Assembly: GCF_022829585.1 (NCBI RefSeq)
Contig: NZ_JAKSYC010000343.1
Span: 1 to 64,000, forward strand
DNA length: 64,000 nucleotides
From: Methylobacterium sp. J-026
Lineage (GTDB): Bacteria; Pseudomonadota; Alphaproteobacteria; Rhizobiales; Beijerinckiaceae
Direction of reading: 5' to 3'
Below the pieces are notes generated by a model. The model was not told the DNA's origin. It searched no databases and saw only the letters and a list, made by a program, of their open reading frames with translations. Position numbers and translations under genes: made by a program. Below, piece by piece: positions 20,573 through 29,629 of this stretch (position 1 is its first letter; each line of letters opens with the position of its first letter).

Positions 20573-21757
20573 TCAGGCCCCGCGCATCCGCCGCAGCCGT
20601 TGAAGGGCGGCGTACAGGCGCGGATCCCGCTTGATCCGGCGCTTGGCCCGAGTGAGTCCTTGCCGGACAGCCCCGTAGGTTCGTCCCGCCAGGGTGACCG
20701 GTACGATCGCCTCCACGAGCCCGATCGTCTCGTCGCAGATGCTGGCCTTGTAGCGGGCCTCGCCGACCCCGAGGTCGAAGCCGAGCCGTCCCCGTGCCGC
20801 CTGATCGCGCACGAGATGCTGCAGCAGGAGATCGCCGGGGCTGAAGCGGGCGATCTCGGGATCCGGGTCGAACGCGGTCATCATGCCGCTGTACCGCCGC
20901 GCGCTCACCGCGCCGCCGAAGGTCGCCAGGACCCGCCCGCTCTCGGCGAGGCACAGGGCGTGGATCTCCAGCGCCGGATCCGGGCCGGCGGCGGCGCTGG
21001 CCAGGAACGCGCGGATCGCGGGATCGGCATAGGGATCGGCCACGCCCATTCCGGCGAACCGCGCCGCCTTCTGCGCGTAGAACGCCGCCAGGAACTGCTC
21101 GGACTCGGCTTGCGTCTCGGCCCGGCGATAGGCGACCGGGCCCTTTGCCTCCACGAGACGCTTCTCCTTGGAGCGGAGCTTCTTCCGTGCATCGGCACTG
21201 AAGACCCGGCGGAGGGTGGCCTCCGGATCGGGGCCGAGCATCAACCCGTAGCCGTCGCTCGCCTCGGGCTCGCCGCCCGCCGCGAACGGATTGACCGAAC
21301 CCTCCCAGGTCCGGGGCTGATGCTGCAGGGCATAGACATCGATGCCGGCCGAACGGCCGGCACCGACCAGAGCCGCCGTGATGTCGCCGACCGATATCGC
21401 CGCCGCATCGCGGCTCGCGAACAGCGGCATGTGATAATTCGCGTATGTCTCGCCCACGGTGCGGGCGACGCGCAGTCCGAATTCCCGCTCCAGCGTCAGC
21501 GGCAGGAGGATCCGGGCGCGGCCGTCCCGGTCGCGCAGGACCACGATCCGGGTCCTGTCCATCTGTCCGCGTGCCCGCAGATAGGCCATCGTCCAGTCGA
21601 AGCGCTGATAGGGGGTCTGAAGGCTCGCAGGATCACCCTCGATCCGGCGCCAGACGGCTTCGGCCGCCGCCGGATCGTCGATGATCTCCGCGGTGAGCAT
21701 CACCCCCGACGGAGCATCGATCATGTCCGTACCCGTCGCCTGGACGCCGAGCGCCAT
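20573..21757 (-). CDS. CelD/BcsL-type GNAT acetyltransferase
   Basis: A protein of about 394 residues with the double-GNAT layout of the BioF2/CelD group. It includes an N-terminal half with WRRIEGDPASLQTPYQRFDW, a basic stretch RKKLRSKEKRLVEAKGPV and the acetyl-CoA fold with ESEQFLAAFYAQKAARF, FGGAVSARRYSGMMTAFDP and a DLGVGEARYK end. Members are found in cellulose and exopolysaccharide loci and are thought to modify sugars or glycans; the acceptor is unknown. I chose the ATG at 21757 (GGGG eight bases upstream) over a GTG at 21781. It is divergent from the polysaccharide deacetylase gene. Confidence 0.8.
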   Translation of the reverse strand: MALGVQATGTDMIDAPSGVMLTAEIIDDPAAAEAVWRRIEGDPASLQTPYQRFDWTMAYLRARGQMDRTRIVVLRDRDGRARILLPLTLEREFGLRVARTVGETYANYHMPLFASRDAAAISVGDITAALVGAGRSAGIDVYALQHQPRTWEGSVNPFAAGGEPEASDGYGLMLGPDPEATLRRVFSADARKKLRSKEKRLVEAKGPVAYRRAETQAESEQFLAAFYAQKAARFAGMGVADPYADPAIRAFLASAAAGPDPALEIHALCLAESGRVLATFGGAVSARRYSGMMTAFDPDPEIARFSPGDLLLQHLVRDQAARGRLGFDLGVGEARYKASICDETIGLVEAIVPVTLAGRTYGAVRQGLTRAKRRIKRDPRLYAALQRLRRMRGA

Positions 21758-22005
21758 CGTCCGAAACCCCTGCTGGACCACGTGCGGTCGCCTATCGAGC
21801 AGCGATGTTCGACGCTATCCACTGAACAGGCAGTGACTTCCGAGCGCCGCCAGGCAAATGCGGTCCGTCCGATACGATCAAACCGGTGCCGTGGCTAATA
21901 CAACCTTCCTGAACTTTCGTCCCGCCATCGACGCTTTCAAGTTTGTTTACCGCGCTGGACACAGGGTGGCGGTCTTGGGCCGATCGGCCCGGTCGGTCCG
22001 AGGCC

Positions 22006-23067
22006 ATGCTGTCGTCGCGCACCAAACATCGGGTCTTCGCGACCGGGTTCCGCGCGATCCAGGCCGTCGGGGCGGATCGGTGGTTGACCCCGGCCTCACG
22101 CGGGCTCGGCGTCATCCTCACCTTCCACCATGTCAGCCCGGAGCCGCTACCCGCCTTCGCCCCGAACCGGCTCCTGTCCATCACCCCGGACTTCCTCGAC
22201 CTCACCTTGCGTGAGCTCGATGCCCGCGGCTTCGAGGTGATCGGCCTCGATGCCGTGCCGGAACGCCTAGCGGAGCCGGATTACGGGCCGCCCTTCGCGG
22301 TGCTCACCTTCGACGACGGCTACCGGGACAACGTCGCGCACGCGCGGCCGGTGCTGGCGCGCCACAACGCGCCGTGGACGCTGTTCGTCACCAGCGCCTT
22401 CGCGGACCAGACCGGGCGCCTGTGGTGGATCGAGCTGGAACGCGCCATCGCGCAGCTGGACCGTGTTCGGGTCGGCATCGGATCCCGAAGCGTCGATCTG
22501 CCGGCCCGCAGCCCGCAGGAGAAGGCGCTCGCCTTCGACGCGCTCTATCGCGACCTGCGCGGCGGCGGTGAGGCGGAGATGCTCGCCCGGATCGCCGATC
22601 TCTGCCGCCAGGCCGGGCTGGCGCCGGGCCAGGTCGCGTCCGAATTGTGCCTGTCCTGGGCGGAGCTGCGCGCCCTGGCGGATGATCGCGCGGTGACCAT
22701 CGGCGCGCACACGGTGAGCCATCCGATGCTCGCCAAGCACCCGGCGGCGATCGCGGCCTTCGAGATGGCGGAGGGGCGTGCGCGGATCGAGGCGGAACTG
22801 GGCCAGCCCGTGCGGCACGTCTCCTATCCGGTGGGCGATCCGGGCTCGGCGGGGCCTCGGGAATTCGCGCTGGCGCAGGAATTGGGCTTCGCGACCGCGG
22901 TGACGACCCGGCCCGGCCACCTGTTCGCCGTTCATGCCGGCCACCTGCACGCCCTCCCCCGGGTGTCGGTGAACGGCTGCCATCAATCGCGGGCGGCTTT
23001 GGCCGGGCTGCTCTCCGGTGTGCCGTTCCTAGCCTGGAACCGGGGCCGGCGCCTCAACGTCGCCTGA
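22006..23067 (+). CDS. Polysaccharide deacetylase (NodB homology domain)
   Basis: A protein of about 353 residues of the carbohydrate esterase 4 family. The catalytic base motif is AVLTFDDGYRDN, the metal-binding HTVSHPML histidines come later, and the C-terminal strand reads ATAVTTRPGHL. These enzymes remove N- or O-acetyl groups from extracellular or envelope polysaccharides using a divalent metal. No signal peptide is clear. The ATG at 22006 is preferred to the TTG at 21943 because the upstream segment is not family-like. Its position fits a role in tailoring the exopolysaccharide, possibly opposing the divergent acetyltransferase-like protein. Confidence 0.87.
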   Translation: MLSSRTKHRVFATGFRAIQAVGADRWLTPASRGLGVILTFHHVSPEPLPAFAPNRLLSITPDFLDLTLRELDARGFEVIGLDAVPERLAEPDYGPPFAVLTFDDGYRDNVAHARPVLARHNAPWTLFVTSAFADQTGRLWWIELERAIAQLDRVRVGIGSRSVDLPARSPQEKALAFDALYRDLRGGGEAEMLARIADLCRQAGLAPGQVASELCLSWAELRALADDRAVTIGAHTVSHPMLAKHPAAIAAFEMAEGRARIEAELGQPVRHVSYPVGDPGSAGPREFALAQELGFATAVTTRPGHLFAVHAGHLHALPRVSVNGCHQSRAALAGLLSGVPFLAWNRGRRLNVA

Positions 23068-23146
23068 CCGGTTTCACGCCGGGGATGGGACGCCGCGTCG
23101 GGTCCGTGGCGCGTCGGAGACCCGGCCGCGAGCAGCCTTCTGGCCT

Positions 23147-23485
23147 TTACCGCCGCCGCCGGTGCCGGTAGCCCGTCGAGAACGACGCGTATTGCCGGCC
23201 GCGATGCGACCGGTAGCGCCGCCGGCCGCTGGAGGCGGTATCGGCCGCATCCTCAACCTGCGGGATCGCCTCGGCCATCGCGGCCGCCGGTGAGGGCGAC
23301 GTATCGGCGGACGCGTAGCCGCCGGCCACGTTCTTCGCCGCGGGCCCGAACATGGCCAAGCATTGGTTGTAGGCGAGATCGTTCTTCAACCGCTCGCACT
23401 CGCCGATCGACCGCGGGGTTCCCTGGGCCAGGGCCGGCAGGGGTGCGAGCAGCACGATGAGGACGGCCAGGGGCGTGAGGCGCAT
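23147..23485 (-). CDS. Small secreted basic protein
   Basis: A 112-residue protein with a signal peptide (MRLTPLAVLIVLLAPLPALAQ) and two cysteines near the mature N-terminus (IGECERLKNDLAYNQCLAMFGPAAK), a pattern seen in many small rhizobial secreted proteins. The C-terminal 30 residues are strongly basic (RRRYRSHRGR, then RHRRRR). Function unknown. A slightly longer start at 23500 is possible. Confidence 0.6.
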   Translation of the reverse strand: MRLTPLAVLIVLLAPLPALAQGTPRSIGECERLKNDLAYNQCLAMFGPAAKNVAGGYASADTSPSPAAAMAEAIPQVEDAADTASSGRRRYRSHRGRQYASFSTGYRHRRRR

Positions 23486-23569
23486 GGAGGAGAGGAGCAC
23501 GACGCGGGGTGTCTCGGAAGCGGACGCCGGGCTTGTGAACCCCGAGTGCGGCGAAATCGAGAGGTCGCC

Positions 23570-23776
23570 TCAGCGGTCGGGCCGCTCCATCCACCGGATC
23601 AGCGGCATCAGCGGGATGATCCAGGCGATGCCCAGGATCGAGTAGAGCGCGGCCTGCACCGCTGCCGGCGTTTCCGCGATGCGGCTGTCGGCCAGGGCCA
23701 TCGCCAAGGGGCCGTAGAGGCAGACGAAGGCCAGGATCGCGATCGTGCCGATCAGGGTTCGTGTGCGACGGCGCAT
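23570..23776 (-). CDS. DUF2842 family small membrane protein
   Basis: A 68-residue protein with two membrane segments (TLIGTIAILAFVCLYGPLAMAL and ALYSILGIAWIIPLMPLI) ending in RWMERPDR, matching the alphaproteobacterial DUF2842 family in size and layout. Function unknown. It lies head to head with the heme A synthase gene. The ATG at 23776 fits the family length; the longer open frame does not. Confidence 0.75.
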   Translation of the reverse strand: MRRRTRTLIGTIAILAFVCLYGPLAMALADSRIAETPAAVQAALYSILGIAWIIPLMPLIRWMERPDR

Positions 23777-23944
23777 GGCGTCCCGAGATGGTGATAGGGC
23801 GGGCCCCATCCACGGGCTATCGACCCGGCCTGCGCTTGGCAACGTCCAGGCTGCCGCGGCCTGCGGCGCCGCCGACGTTGCTGCGGTGAGACGCATATCC
23901 TAACCCCGGCATGGGGTTCGGGGTATGCCGGCCCGGGCGAAGGG

Positions 23945-25069
23945 ATGCGGATGGTCATGCGAGTCGGGGGCGGACGGCGATCGGGCGCGGTGCGCACATG
24001 GCTTTACGTGATCGCCGCGCTGGTGGTGGCCATGGTGGCGGTTGGCGGCGCGACCCGGCTGACGGGCTCGGGCCTGTCGATCACCGAGTGGCGGCCGGTC
24101 ACGGGGGCGATCCCGCCCCTGTCCGAGGCGGATTGGGCCACCGAGTTCGCCAAGTACAAGGACACGCCGCAATACAGCATCCTCAACCAGGGGATGGGAT
24201 TGTCCGCCTTCAAGGTCCTCTATGGCTGGGAATGGGGGCACCGCCTCCTCGGCCGGCTGATCGGCCTCGTGTTCTTCCTGCCCTTGATCGTGTTCTGGTG
24301 GCAGGGTCGGATCAGCCGCCGCCTCGGAGTGGGTCTCCTCGGCCTCGGCGTGCTCGGCGGCCTGCAGGGCGGTATCGGCTGGATCATGGTCGCCTCCGGT
24401 CTCCAGCCCGGAATGACCGCGGTGGCGCCGCTCAAGCTCGCCCTGCACCTCACCACGGCCAGCCTGATCCTCGCCGGCCTGGTCTGGCTGGCGGCGGGCG
24501 AGCGCGGGGCGATGCCGGAGCCGGCACCCGCCGCGCGCCTGCGCGCGACCGCGATGTTCCTGCCGGCCCTGATCCTCGTGCAGATCTTCCTGGGCGGTCT
24601 CGTCGCCGGCTCGCATGCGGGCCTCGTCTACAACACCTGGCCCACCATGGACGGGGCCCTCGTGCCGCCCGCGGACGCCCTGTTCGCCATTCGCCCCTGG
24701 ATTGAGAACTTCGTGGACAATCACGCCCTGGTGCAGTTCGACCACCGGGTGACCGCCTACCTCGTGATCCTGGTGGCGATCCTGCACGCGGTGGATGCGC
24801 GCCTCGCGGGTCCGTCGGGCGTGTTCGGACGCGCCGCCGGTATCTCCGCCCTGGCTCTGGCACAGGCGATGCTGGGGATCGCCACGCTGGTCCTCGCGGT
24901 CCCGCTCTGGGCAGCGCTCGCCCATCAGGTCATGGCCATGGCGGTCCTGACCATGGCGACCGTTCACGCCCGGCTCAGCCGCGGATGGCGCCGGGGGGTC
25001 GACCGGGTTCAGGGCGGGGCCGCTGAGGCGCCTGTCGGGTTCGAGGGCCTTGTCGGACGCGGAATCTAG
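23945..25069 (+). CDS. ctaA: Heme A synthase (COX15/CtaA type 2)
   Basis: A 374-residue eight-helix membrane enzyme that oxidises the C8 methyl of heme O to give heme A for aa3-type cytochrome oxidase. The first helix leads into the signature GGATRLTGSGLSITEWRPVTG. Haem-ligating histidines are in YGWEWGHRLLGRLIG, LALHLTTAS, QFDHRVTAYL and ALAHQVMAM. The extracellular AGSHAGLVYNTWPTMDG loop is typical of the proteobacterial type. A hairpin follows the stop codon. ctaA is used because of the family; no other oxidase assembly genes are in the window. Confidence 0.95.
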   Translation: MRMVMRVGGGRRSGAVRTWLYVIAALVVAMVAVGGATRLTGSGLSITEWRPVTGAIPPLSEADWATEFAKYKDTPQYSILNQGMGLSAFKVLYGWEWGHRLLGRLIGLVFFLPLIVFWWQGRISRRLGVGLLGLGVLGGLQGGIGWIMVASGLQPGMTAVAPLKLALHLTTASLILAGLVWLAAGERGAMPEPAPAARLRATAMFLPALILVQIFLGGLVAGSHAGLVYNTWPTMDGALVPPADALFAIRPWIENFVDNHALVQFDHRVTAYLVILVAILHAVDARLAGPSGVFGRAAGISALALAQAMLGIATLVLAVPLWAALAHQVMAMAVLTMATVHARLSRGWRRGVDRVQGGAAEAPVGFEGLVGRGI

Positions 25070-25074
25070 GCATT

Positions 25075-25106
25075 CGTGCAGTGCGGCAGCGGCGCCGCAT
25101 TGCACG
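25075..25106 (+). terminator. Hairpin after heme A synthase gene
   Basis: A 13-bp stem (25075-25087 with 25094-25106, one G-U pair) and six-base loop begin five bases after the ctaA stop. The T run is missing, so its strength as an intrinsic terminator is uncertain. Confidence 0.55.
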
Positions 25107-25219
25107 ATATCTACAACCACCCGTCATTTTCCTTGGGACAACTCCACGTCGGTACTCTGCACGGGGAACGATCAAGACGTCTCACGCTTTAGACTGCAAG
25201 CGTTGCAGGAGGCCTTCGG

Positions 25220-25903
25220 ATGTCTCTCGCGGAAGATGGCCGCCCGTTGTCCCTGACGTGGCATTACACGCCCCGGGAGATCGTGGCGGATGGCGTGATC
25301 CACGGGCTCGGCGTCGTGCTTGGTCTGGCCGGTGCCGTGGCCCTGGTGGCGACGGCGCTGACGGCGCATCTCGGCATGGGCGAGCGGGTCGCCGTCGTCG
25401 TCTACGCGACAGCCCTGGTGCTGATGCTCGGGGTCTCGGCCCTCTACAACCTGTATCCGGTGAGCCCCCGGAAATGGCTGCTGCGCCGGGCCGACCACGC
25501 CCTGATCTACCTGATGATCGCCGGCACCTACACGCCGCTCGTCGCCCTCGTTGGGTCCGGGCCGCGCGCCTATGCGCTGCTGGCGTTGATCTGGGCCGTG
25601 GCCTCGGTCGGAATCGCCGTCAAGCTGCTCCTGCCCGGGCGCTTCGACCGGCTCTCCATCGCGCTCTACCTGATGCTCGGATGGAGCGGTCTCTTTGCCT
25701 ATGAGTCCGTGATCGCGAGCCTCCAGCCGACCGCATTGTGGCTGCTTGCCATCGGCGGGGCGCTCTACTCGATCGGCGTCCTATTCCACATCTGGCGGAC
25801 GCTGCCGTTTCAGAATGCGATCTGGCACGGCTTCGTTCTCGCCGCCACGGCCTGCCATTACGGGACGATCTGGGCCAGCCTCAACGGCCCGCCGATGACA
25901 TGA
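25220..25903 (+). CDS. Hemolysin III (YqfA/PAQR) family membrane protein
   Basis: A 227-residue protein with seven membrane helices. The family's metal-ligand motifs are present: EIVADGVIHGLG in helix 1, SALYNLYP, the RRADHALIYLMIAGTYTP signature and the paired histidines FHIWRTLPFQNAIWHGFVL near the end. Related proteins are zinc-dependent membrane hydrolases or receptors of the PAQR type; bacterial function is poorly known, and the name hemolysin reflects early work only. The start is supported by a GGAGG site eight bases upstream. Confidence 0.9.
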   Translation: MSLAEDGRPLSLTWHYTPREIVADGVIHGLGVVLGLAGAVALVATALTAHLGMGERVAVVVYATALVLMLGVSALYNLYPVSPRKWLLRRADHALIYLMIAGTYTPLVALVGSGPRAYALLALIWAVASVGIAVKLLLPGRFDRLSIALYLMLGWSGLFAYESVIASLQPTALWLLAIGGALYSIGVLFHIWRTLPFQNAIWHGFVLAATACHYGTIWASLNGPPMT

Positions 25904-26034
25904 CTTGTTTTCGGCCATGTAAAACTCTGCTTACCTTCTCGATGAAAAGCATGCGGCCGACGAGCCGCCTTTAAGAGCCCCGCGACCACCGGTGCTTCAC
26001 TAATCCCGAGACTGTTTTCACCGGGAGCATTGCC

Positions 26035-27234
26035 GTGGTCGGCAAGTCGAATGACGATCGTATCGTCCAGCGTTATCGGATCCTGCACGTCTTCCGGGCC
26101 CCGGTCGGCGGTCTGTTCCGCCATGTGGTGGACCTCGCCCGCCTCCAAGCCGCGGCCGGACACGCCGTGGGCATCGTTTGCGACTCCACGACCGGCGGCG
26201 AGCGTGGTGAGCGGGCCCTGGCGGACCTGATGCCCAGCCTGGAACTCGGCCTCGTGCGGATCCCGATGCGGCGGAACCCGCACCGGTCCGATTGGACCTG
26301 CCTGAAAGCGGTGGGGCGGCGGGCCGCCGCGGTGGGCGCCGAGGTGCTCCATGGACACGGGGCGAAGGGCGGCGCCTTTGCCAGGCTCGCCCCGGGCAGC
26401 ACGGCGATCCGTACCTACACGCCGCATGGCGGCAGCTACAATTACCGGCCGGGCACGCCGATCCATCGTCTCTACATGGGGGCCGAGGCGGTTCTCGCCC
26501 GCCGGACCGACGCCTTCCTGTTCGAGAGCGAATACGTCGCCGGACGGCACCGGACCTTCGTCGGCGGTCCCGAGCGCGTGACCCGCATCGTCCACAACGG
26601 CATCGCGGAGGCGGAATTCGCTCCGATCGACCGCGTCGATGAACCCTTCGATCTCCTCTATGTCGGCGAGCTGCGCGAGGCCAAGGGTCTTCCGTACCTG
26701 CTCGATGCCCTTGTCCATCTCCGGACCGAGGGGCGGTCCCTGCGCCTGCTGATGGTCGGCTCCGGGCCGGATGCCGACATCCTGCGTCAGAACGTCGAGC
26801 GCCTCGGCCTGGGCAGCGCGGTGTCCTTCGAACCGCCGCAGGCGATCCGCACCGTGCTGGCGCGGGGACGCATCCTGGTCGTCCCCTCGCTGGCGGAATC
26901 CCTGCCCTACGTGGTCCTGGAGGCCGCAGCCGCGGCGCAGCCGCTCGTGGCCACGCGGGTCGGTGGAATCCCCGAGATCTTCGGTGACGCCGCCGGCGAT
27001 CTGGTCCCGCCACGGGATCCCGCCTCCCTCGCCGCCGGCATCCGGCGGGTGCTCGACGACGCGCCCGCGGTGCTCGACGCCCGCGTCAACGCGCTCAGCG
27101 CCGCGATCCGGCAGCGCTTCTCCCTGGAGCGGATGGGCAGCGAGGTCATCTCCGGTTACGCCGCGGCGTTCCAGGCCCGCGCGGATCGGCACAATGTCGA
27201 AGCCCGGGAGATCGCCGGCGCGCGGACGGCCTGA
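26035..27234 (+). CDS. Glycosyltransferase family 4
   Basis: A 399-residue GT-B glycosyltransferase. The N-terminal domain starts with RYRILHVFRAPVGGLFRHVV, the acceptor side has EVLHGHGAKGGAFARL and TYTPHGGSYNY, and the donor-binding C-terminal half shows DLLYVGELREAKGLPYLLDAL, LLMVGSGPD and the EX7E-type VVPSLAESLPYVVLEAAAAA. It would add a sugar from a nucleotide donor to a lipid-linked exopolysaccharide precursor at the inner membrane face. The start is GTG behind GGGAG. Its place before the priming transferase gene supports an exopolysaccharide role. Confidence 0.9.
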   Translation: MVGKSNDDRIVQRYRILHVFRAPVGGLFRHVVDLARLQAAAGHAVGIVCDSTTGGERGERALADLMPSLELGLVRIPMRRNPHRSDWTCLKAVGRRAAAVGAEVLHGHGAKGGAFARLAPGSTAIRTYTPHGGSYNYRPGTPIHRLYMGAEAVLARRTDAFLFESEYVAGRHRTFVGGPERVTRIVHNGIAEAEFAPIDRVDEPFDLLYVGELREAKGLPYLLDALVHLRTEGRSLRLLMVGSGPDADILRQNVERLGLGSAVSFEPPQAIRTVLARGRILVVPSLAESLPYVVLEAAAAAQPLVATRVGGIPEIFGDAAGDLVPPRDPASLAAGIRRVLDDAPAVLDARVNALSAAIRQRFSLERMGSEVISGYAAAFQARADRHNVEAREIAGARTA

Positions 27235-27244
27235 TCCGCCGAGG

Positions 27245-27283
27245 CGCGCATCGCTCCGTCGCCGTGTGCCGGAGCGATGCGCG
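27245..27283 (+). terminator. Hairpin after glycosyltransferase gene
   Basis: A perfect 14-bp stem (27245-27258 with 27270-27283) with an 11-base loop begins 11 bases after the stop codon. No T run follows. Confidence 0.55.
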
Positions 27284-27414
27284 ACGACGGAACGACCGGC
27301 GGACCGGGTCCGACGGTAAAATCGCCGCGGGCCGATCGCCTTTAAGTCTTCAGACAACGCCCCGTGCCACGCTGCGATTGAGAAGCCGCAGGCCGCTACG
27401 GGAGGAGCCGATCG

Positions 27415-28935
27415 ATGAGTGCCTTCGACATCCGGGATCTCCTCGAAGCCGCTGGCCCTCTCCAGGCGCAGCCATCGCCCCGCGATGATGGACCGGTACC
27501 GCTTGCCGAGACCTCCATACCGGGCGCGACGGCTGTGTCGCCGGTCGTGGTGGCTGGGCTGGTGCGGGCGGCGGAATGCGCCCTGATCTTCGGCCTCGGC
27601 GCGCTCCTGCACCTGCTGATGCTGCGCGGGCGGGTCCCGTTCGGCCTGACCTATGCCGGGGCGATCGGGCTCGTCGCGATCCTCACGGTTGCGCTGGTCC
27701 AGGCCGCCGGCGGCTATCGGATCTCCGCCTTCCGCGCCTTCTCCAAGAGCGCGATCCGGCTGATCGCCGCTTGGTCGCTGACCTTCCTGATCGTTGCCGC
27801 CGGGCTGGTCCTCGCCAAGGTGGCCGATCACTACTCGCGCCTGTGGCTCGCGACCTTCTACGGCACCGGCCTGACCGCTCTCCTGACCGGGCGCTTCCTC
27901 CTGTTCCGCGTGATCGAAGCGCAGACCCGGGCCGGACGTTTCGACCGGCGCACGGCGATCGTCGGCGGCGGCAAGCCGGCGGAAGATCTGATCGCCGCCC
28001 TGGAGACGCAGAGCGAGAGCGGCATCCGGATCGTCGGGGTGTTCGACGACCGCAACACCGACCGCTCGTCCGACGTGGTGGCGGGGCATCCGAAGCTCGG
28101 CAACGTCGACGATCTCGTCGCCTACGCCCGGCACGCCCGCCTCGACCTGATCGTCTTCACCATCCCGATCACAGCCGAGAACCGCATCCTGCAGATGCTG
28201 GCCAAGCTCTGGGTGCTGCCGATCGACATCCGCCTGTCGGCGCATGCGGCCAAGCTGCGCCTGCGGCCGCGCAGCTATTCGTATCTCGGCTCAGTCCCGG
28301 TGCTCGATGTCTTCGACAAGCCGATCGCCGACTGGGACGTCGTGGTGAAGGCGCTGTTCGACCGCTGCGTCGGATTGGTGATGCTGCTCGCCCTGGCGCC
28401 GATCCTGGTCGCCGTGGCGCTCGCGGTGCGCTTGACCTCGCGAGGGCCGATCCTGTTCCGCCAGAAGCGCCACGGATTCAACAACGAGCTGATCGAAGTC
28501 TACAAGTTCCGGTCGATGTATGTCGACCAGTGCGACGCCGGCGCGGCCAGGATGGTCACCCGCGGCGATCCGCGCGTGACACCGGTTGGGCGCTTCATCC
28601 GCAAGACCTCACTGGACGAGCTGCCGCAATTGTTCAATGTGCTGAAAGGTGACCTCTCGCTGGTCGGTCCGCGTCCGCACGCGCTCCAGGCCAAGGCCGC
28701 CAATACCCTGTACGACCAGGTGGTCGACGGCTATTTCGCTCGGCACAAGGTCAAGCCCGGCATCACCGGCTGGGCGCAGGTGAACGGCTGGCGCGGCGAG
28801 ACCGATACGTCGGAGAAGCTCCAGCGCCGTGTCGAGCACGACCTCTACTATATCGAGAACTGGTCGGTCCTGCTCGACTTGCAGATCCTGCTGACAACCC
28901 CGTTCGCGCTGCTCAAGACCGAGAACGCCTACTGA
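27415..28935 (+). CDS. Undecaprenyl-phosphate sugar phosphotransferase (WcaJ-type)
   Basis: A 506-residue polyisoprenyl-phosphate hexose-1-phosphate transferase that starts exopolysaccharide repeat-unit synthesis. Four or five membrane helices at about 45-165 are followed by a CoA-binding-like Rossmann domain (RTAIVGGGKPAEDLIAALE). The catalytic C-terminal domain contains FDRCVGLVMLLALAPIL, the ILFRQKRHGFNN and IEVYKFRSMYVD motifs, KTSLDELPQLFNVLKGDLSL with the catalytic DE pair, VGPRPHA and KPGITGWAQVNGWRGET. A GGAGGAG site precedes the ATG, and a terminator directly follows the stop. Confidence 0.95.
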   Translation: MSAFDIRDLLEAAGPLQAQPSPRDDGPVPLAETSIPGATAVSPVVVAGLVRAAECALIFGLGALLHLLMLRGRVPFGLTYAGAIGLVAILTVALVQAAGGYRISAFRAFSKSAIRLIAAWSLTFLIVAAGLVLAKVADHYSRLWLATFYGTGLTALLTGRFLLFRVIEAQTRAGRFDRRTAIVGGGKPAEDLIAALETQSESGIRIVGVFDDRNTDRSSDVVAGHPKLGNVDDLVAYARHARLDLIVFTIPITAENRILQMLAKLWVLPIDIRLSAHAAKLRLRPRSYSYLGSVPVLDVFDKPIADWDVVVKALFDRCVGLVMLLALAPILVAVALAVRLTSRGPILFRQKRHGFNNELIEVYKFRSMYVDQCDAGAARMVTRGDPRVTPVGRFIRKTSLDELPQLFNVLKGDLSLVGPRPHALQAKAANTLYDQVVDGYFARHKVKPGITGWAQVNGWRGETDTSEKLQRRVEHDLYYIENWSVLLDLQILLTTPFALLKTENAY

Positions 28936-28975
28936 GATCCCGGCGGCCGGTCTGACGCCGGCCGCCGGATCTTTT
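28936..28975. terminator. Strong hairpin terminator shared by convergent genes
   Basis: A stem of 14 pairs with one bulged C (28936-28950 with 28958-28971), seven-base loop and a TTTT tail directly follow the WcaJ-type stop codon. It lies only four bases from the end of the convergent gene at 28980, so it can serve both. Confidence 0.8.
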
Positions 28976-28979
28976 CGCC

Positions 28980-29333
28980 CTACGGCAGAGCGCCGGCCTT
29001 CTCCTTGGCCTTCATAATCGTGTCGCGACAGCCCTCAGCGTTACCGGCCTTGTCCTGCTGGCGCGCCTGGGCGACCAGCTTCTTGGCGTCCTCGACGCCC
29101 GCCGCGGTCGGCTTGACGCTGGCATCCGAGGGGGTCAGGGCCGGTGGCTTGTCGAGCGCCTTCGGGGAGTTCGACGACGTCGTGCCGCCGGGCGGGGTCG
29201 TGCCGGTCACGGAGGCCGCGCCGGCGCTGTCGAGGCGCCGCTGAAGGGTATCGACCTCGTCAGAACATGACGTCGCGAGGGCGGGTGTGGCTACGGCAAG
29301 CGCCAGGGCTGCGACGGCGAAACGAAACATCAT
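28980..29333 (-). CDS. Exported two-cysteine helical protein, related to the LutD-position protein
   Basis: A 117-residue exported protein with a signal peptide (FRFAVAALALAVATPALA). The mature part has a first helix with C23 (SCSDEVDTLQRRL), a 40-residue Thr/Pro/Gly-rich linker, and a C-terminal helical pair around C102 (ending CRDTIMKAKEKAG). Residues 84-114 align without gaps to residues 49-79 of the 80-residue protein encoded at 34777-35019, with 9 identities including K-K, G, C, D, A and G. The first helices also share C-x3-[VI]-x2-[LI]-x3-L. It lies downstream of the TonB receptor where lanM lies in M. extorquens, but it has no EF-hand. A lanthanide-related periplasmic role is inference. 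The start may be the second ATG at 29330. Confidence 0.65.
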   Translation of the reverse strand: MMFRFAVAALALAVATPALATSCSDEVDTLQRRLDSAGAASVTGTTPPGGTTSSNSPKALDKPPALTPSDASVKPTAAGVEDAKKLVAQARQQDKAGNAEGCRDTIMKAKEKAGALP

Positions 29334-29572
29334 CGATGGGGGTCTCCAAAGTGTCCGGACGCCACTGACACGCAACCCCGACAGGGGGCGGGGACCGCGC
29401 GTCAGAGCGATTCACCGAGGAGACGCCGGGCGCATCGGCCCGTTCCCGAGACAGGAGGCCGCACGCGCCTCAGAACAGGGACAGGTGCCGCGGGTAACCT
29501 CTTGATTGCCGGCGCCGTCACCCCGAGCGCTCCGGCCGACGGGTTCGACGGCGTGCGTCCCGACGGAAACGC

Positions 29573-29611
29573 GGAGCCGTTCCCGATCACGATGCGATCG
29601 GGAACGGCTCC
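29573..29611 (-). terminator. Hairpin terminator after TonB receptor gene
   Basis: A perfect 16-bp stem (29573-29588 with 29596-29611) with a seven-base loop lies 18 bases beyond the receptor stop codon on the minus strand, followed by GCGTTTCC. It separates the receptor from the two-cysteine protein gene. Confidence 0.75.
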
Positions 29612-29629
29612 AGCGAGGGGTTGGTGGCC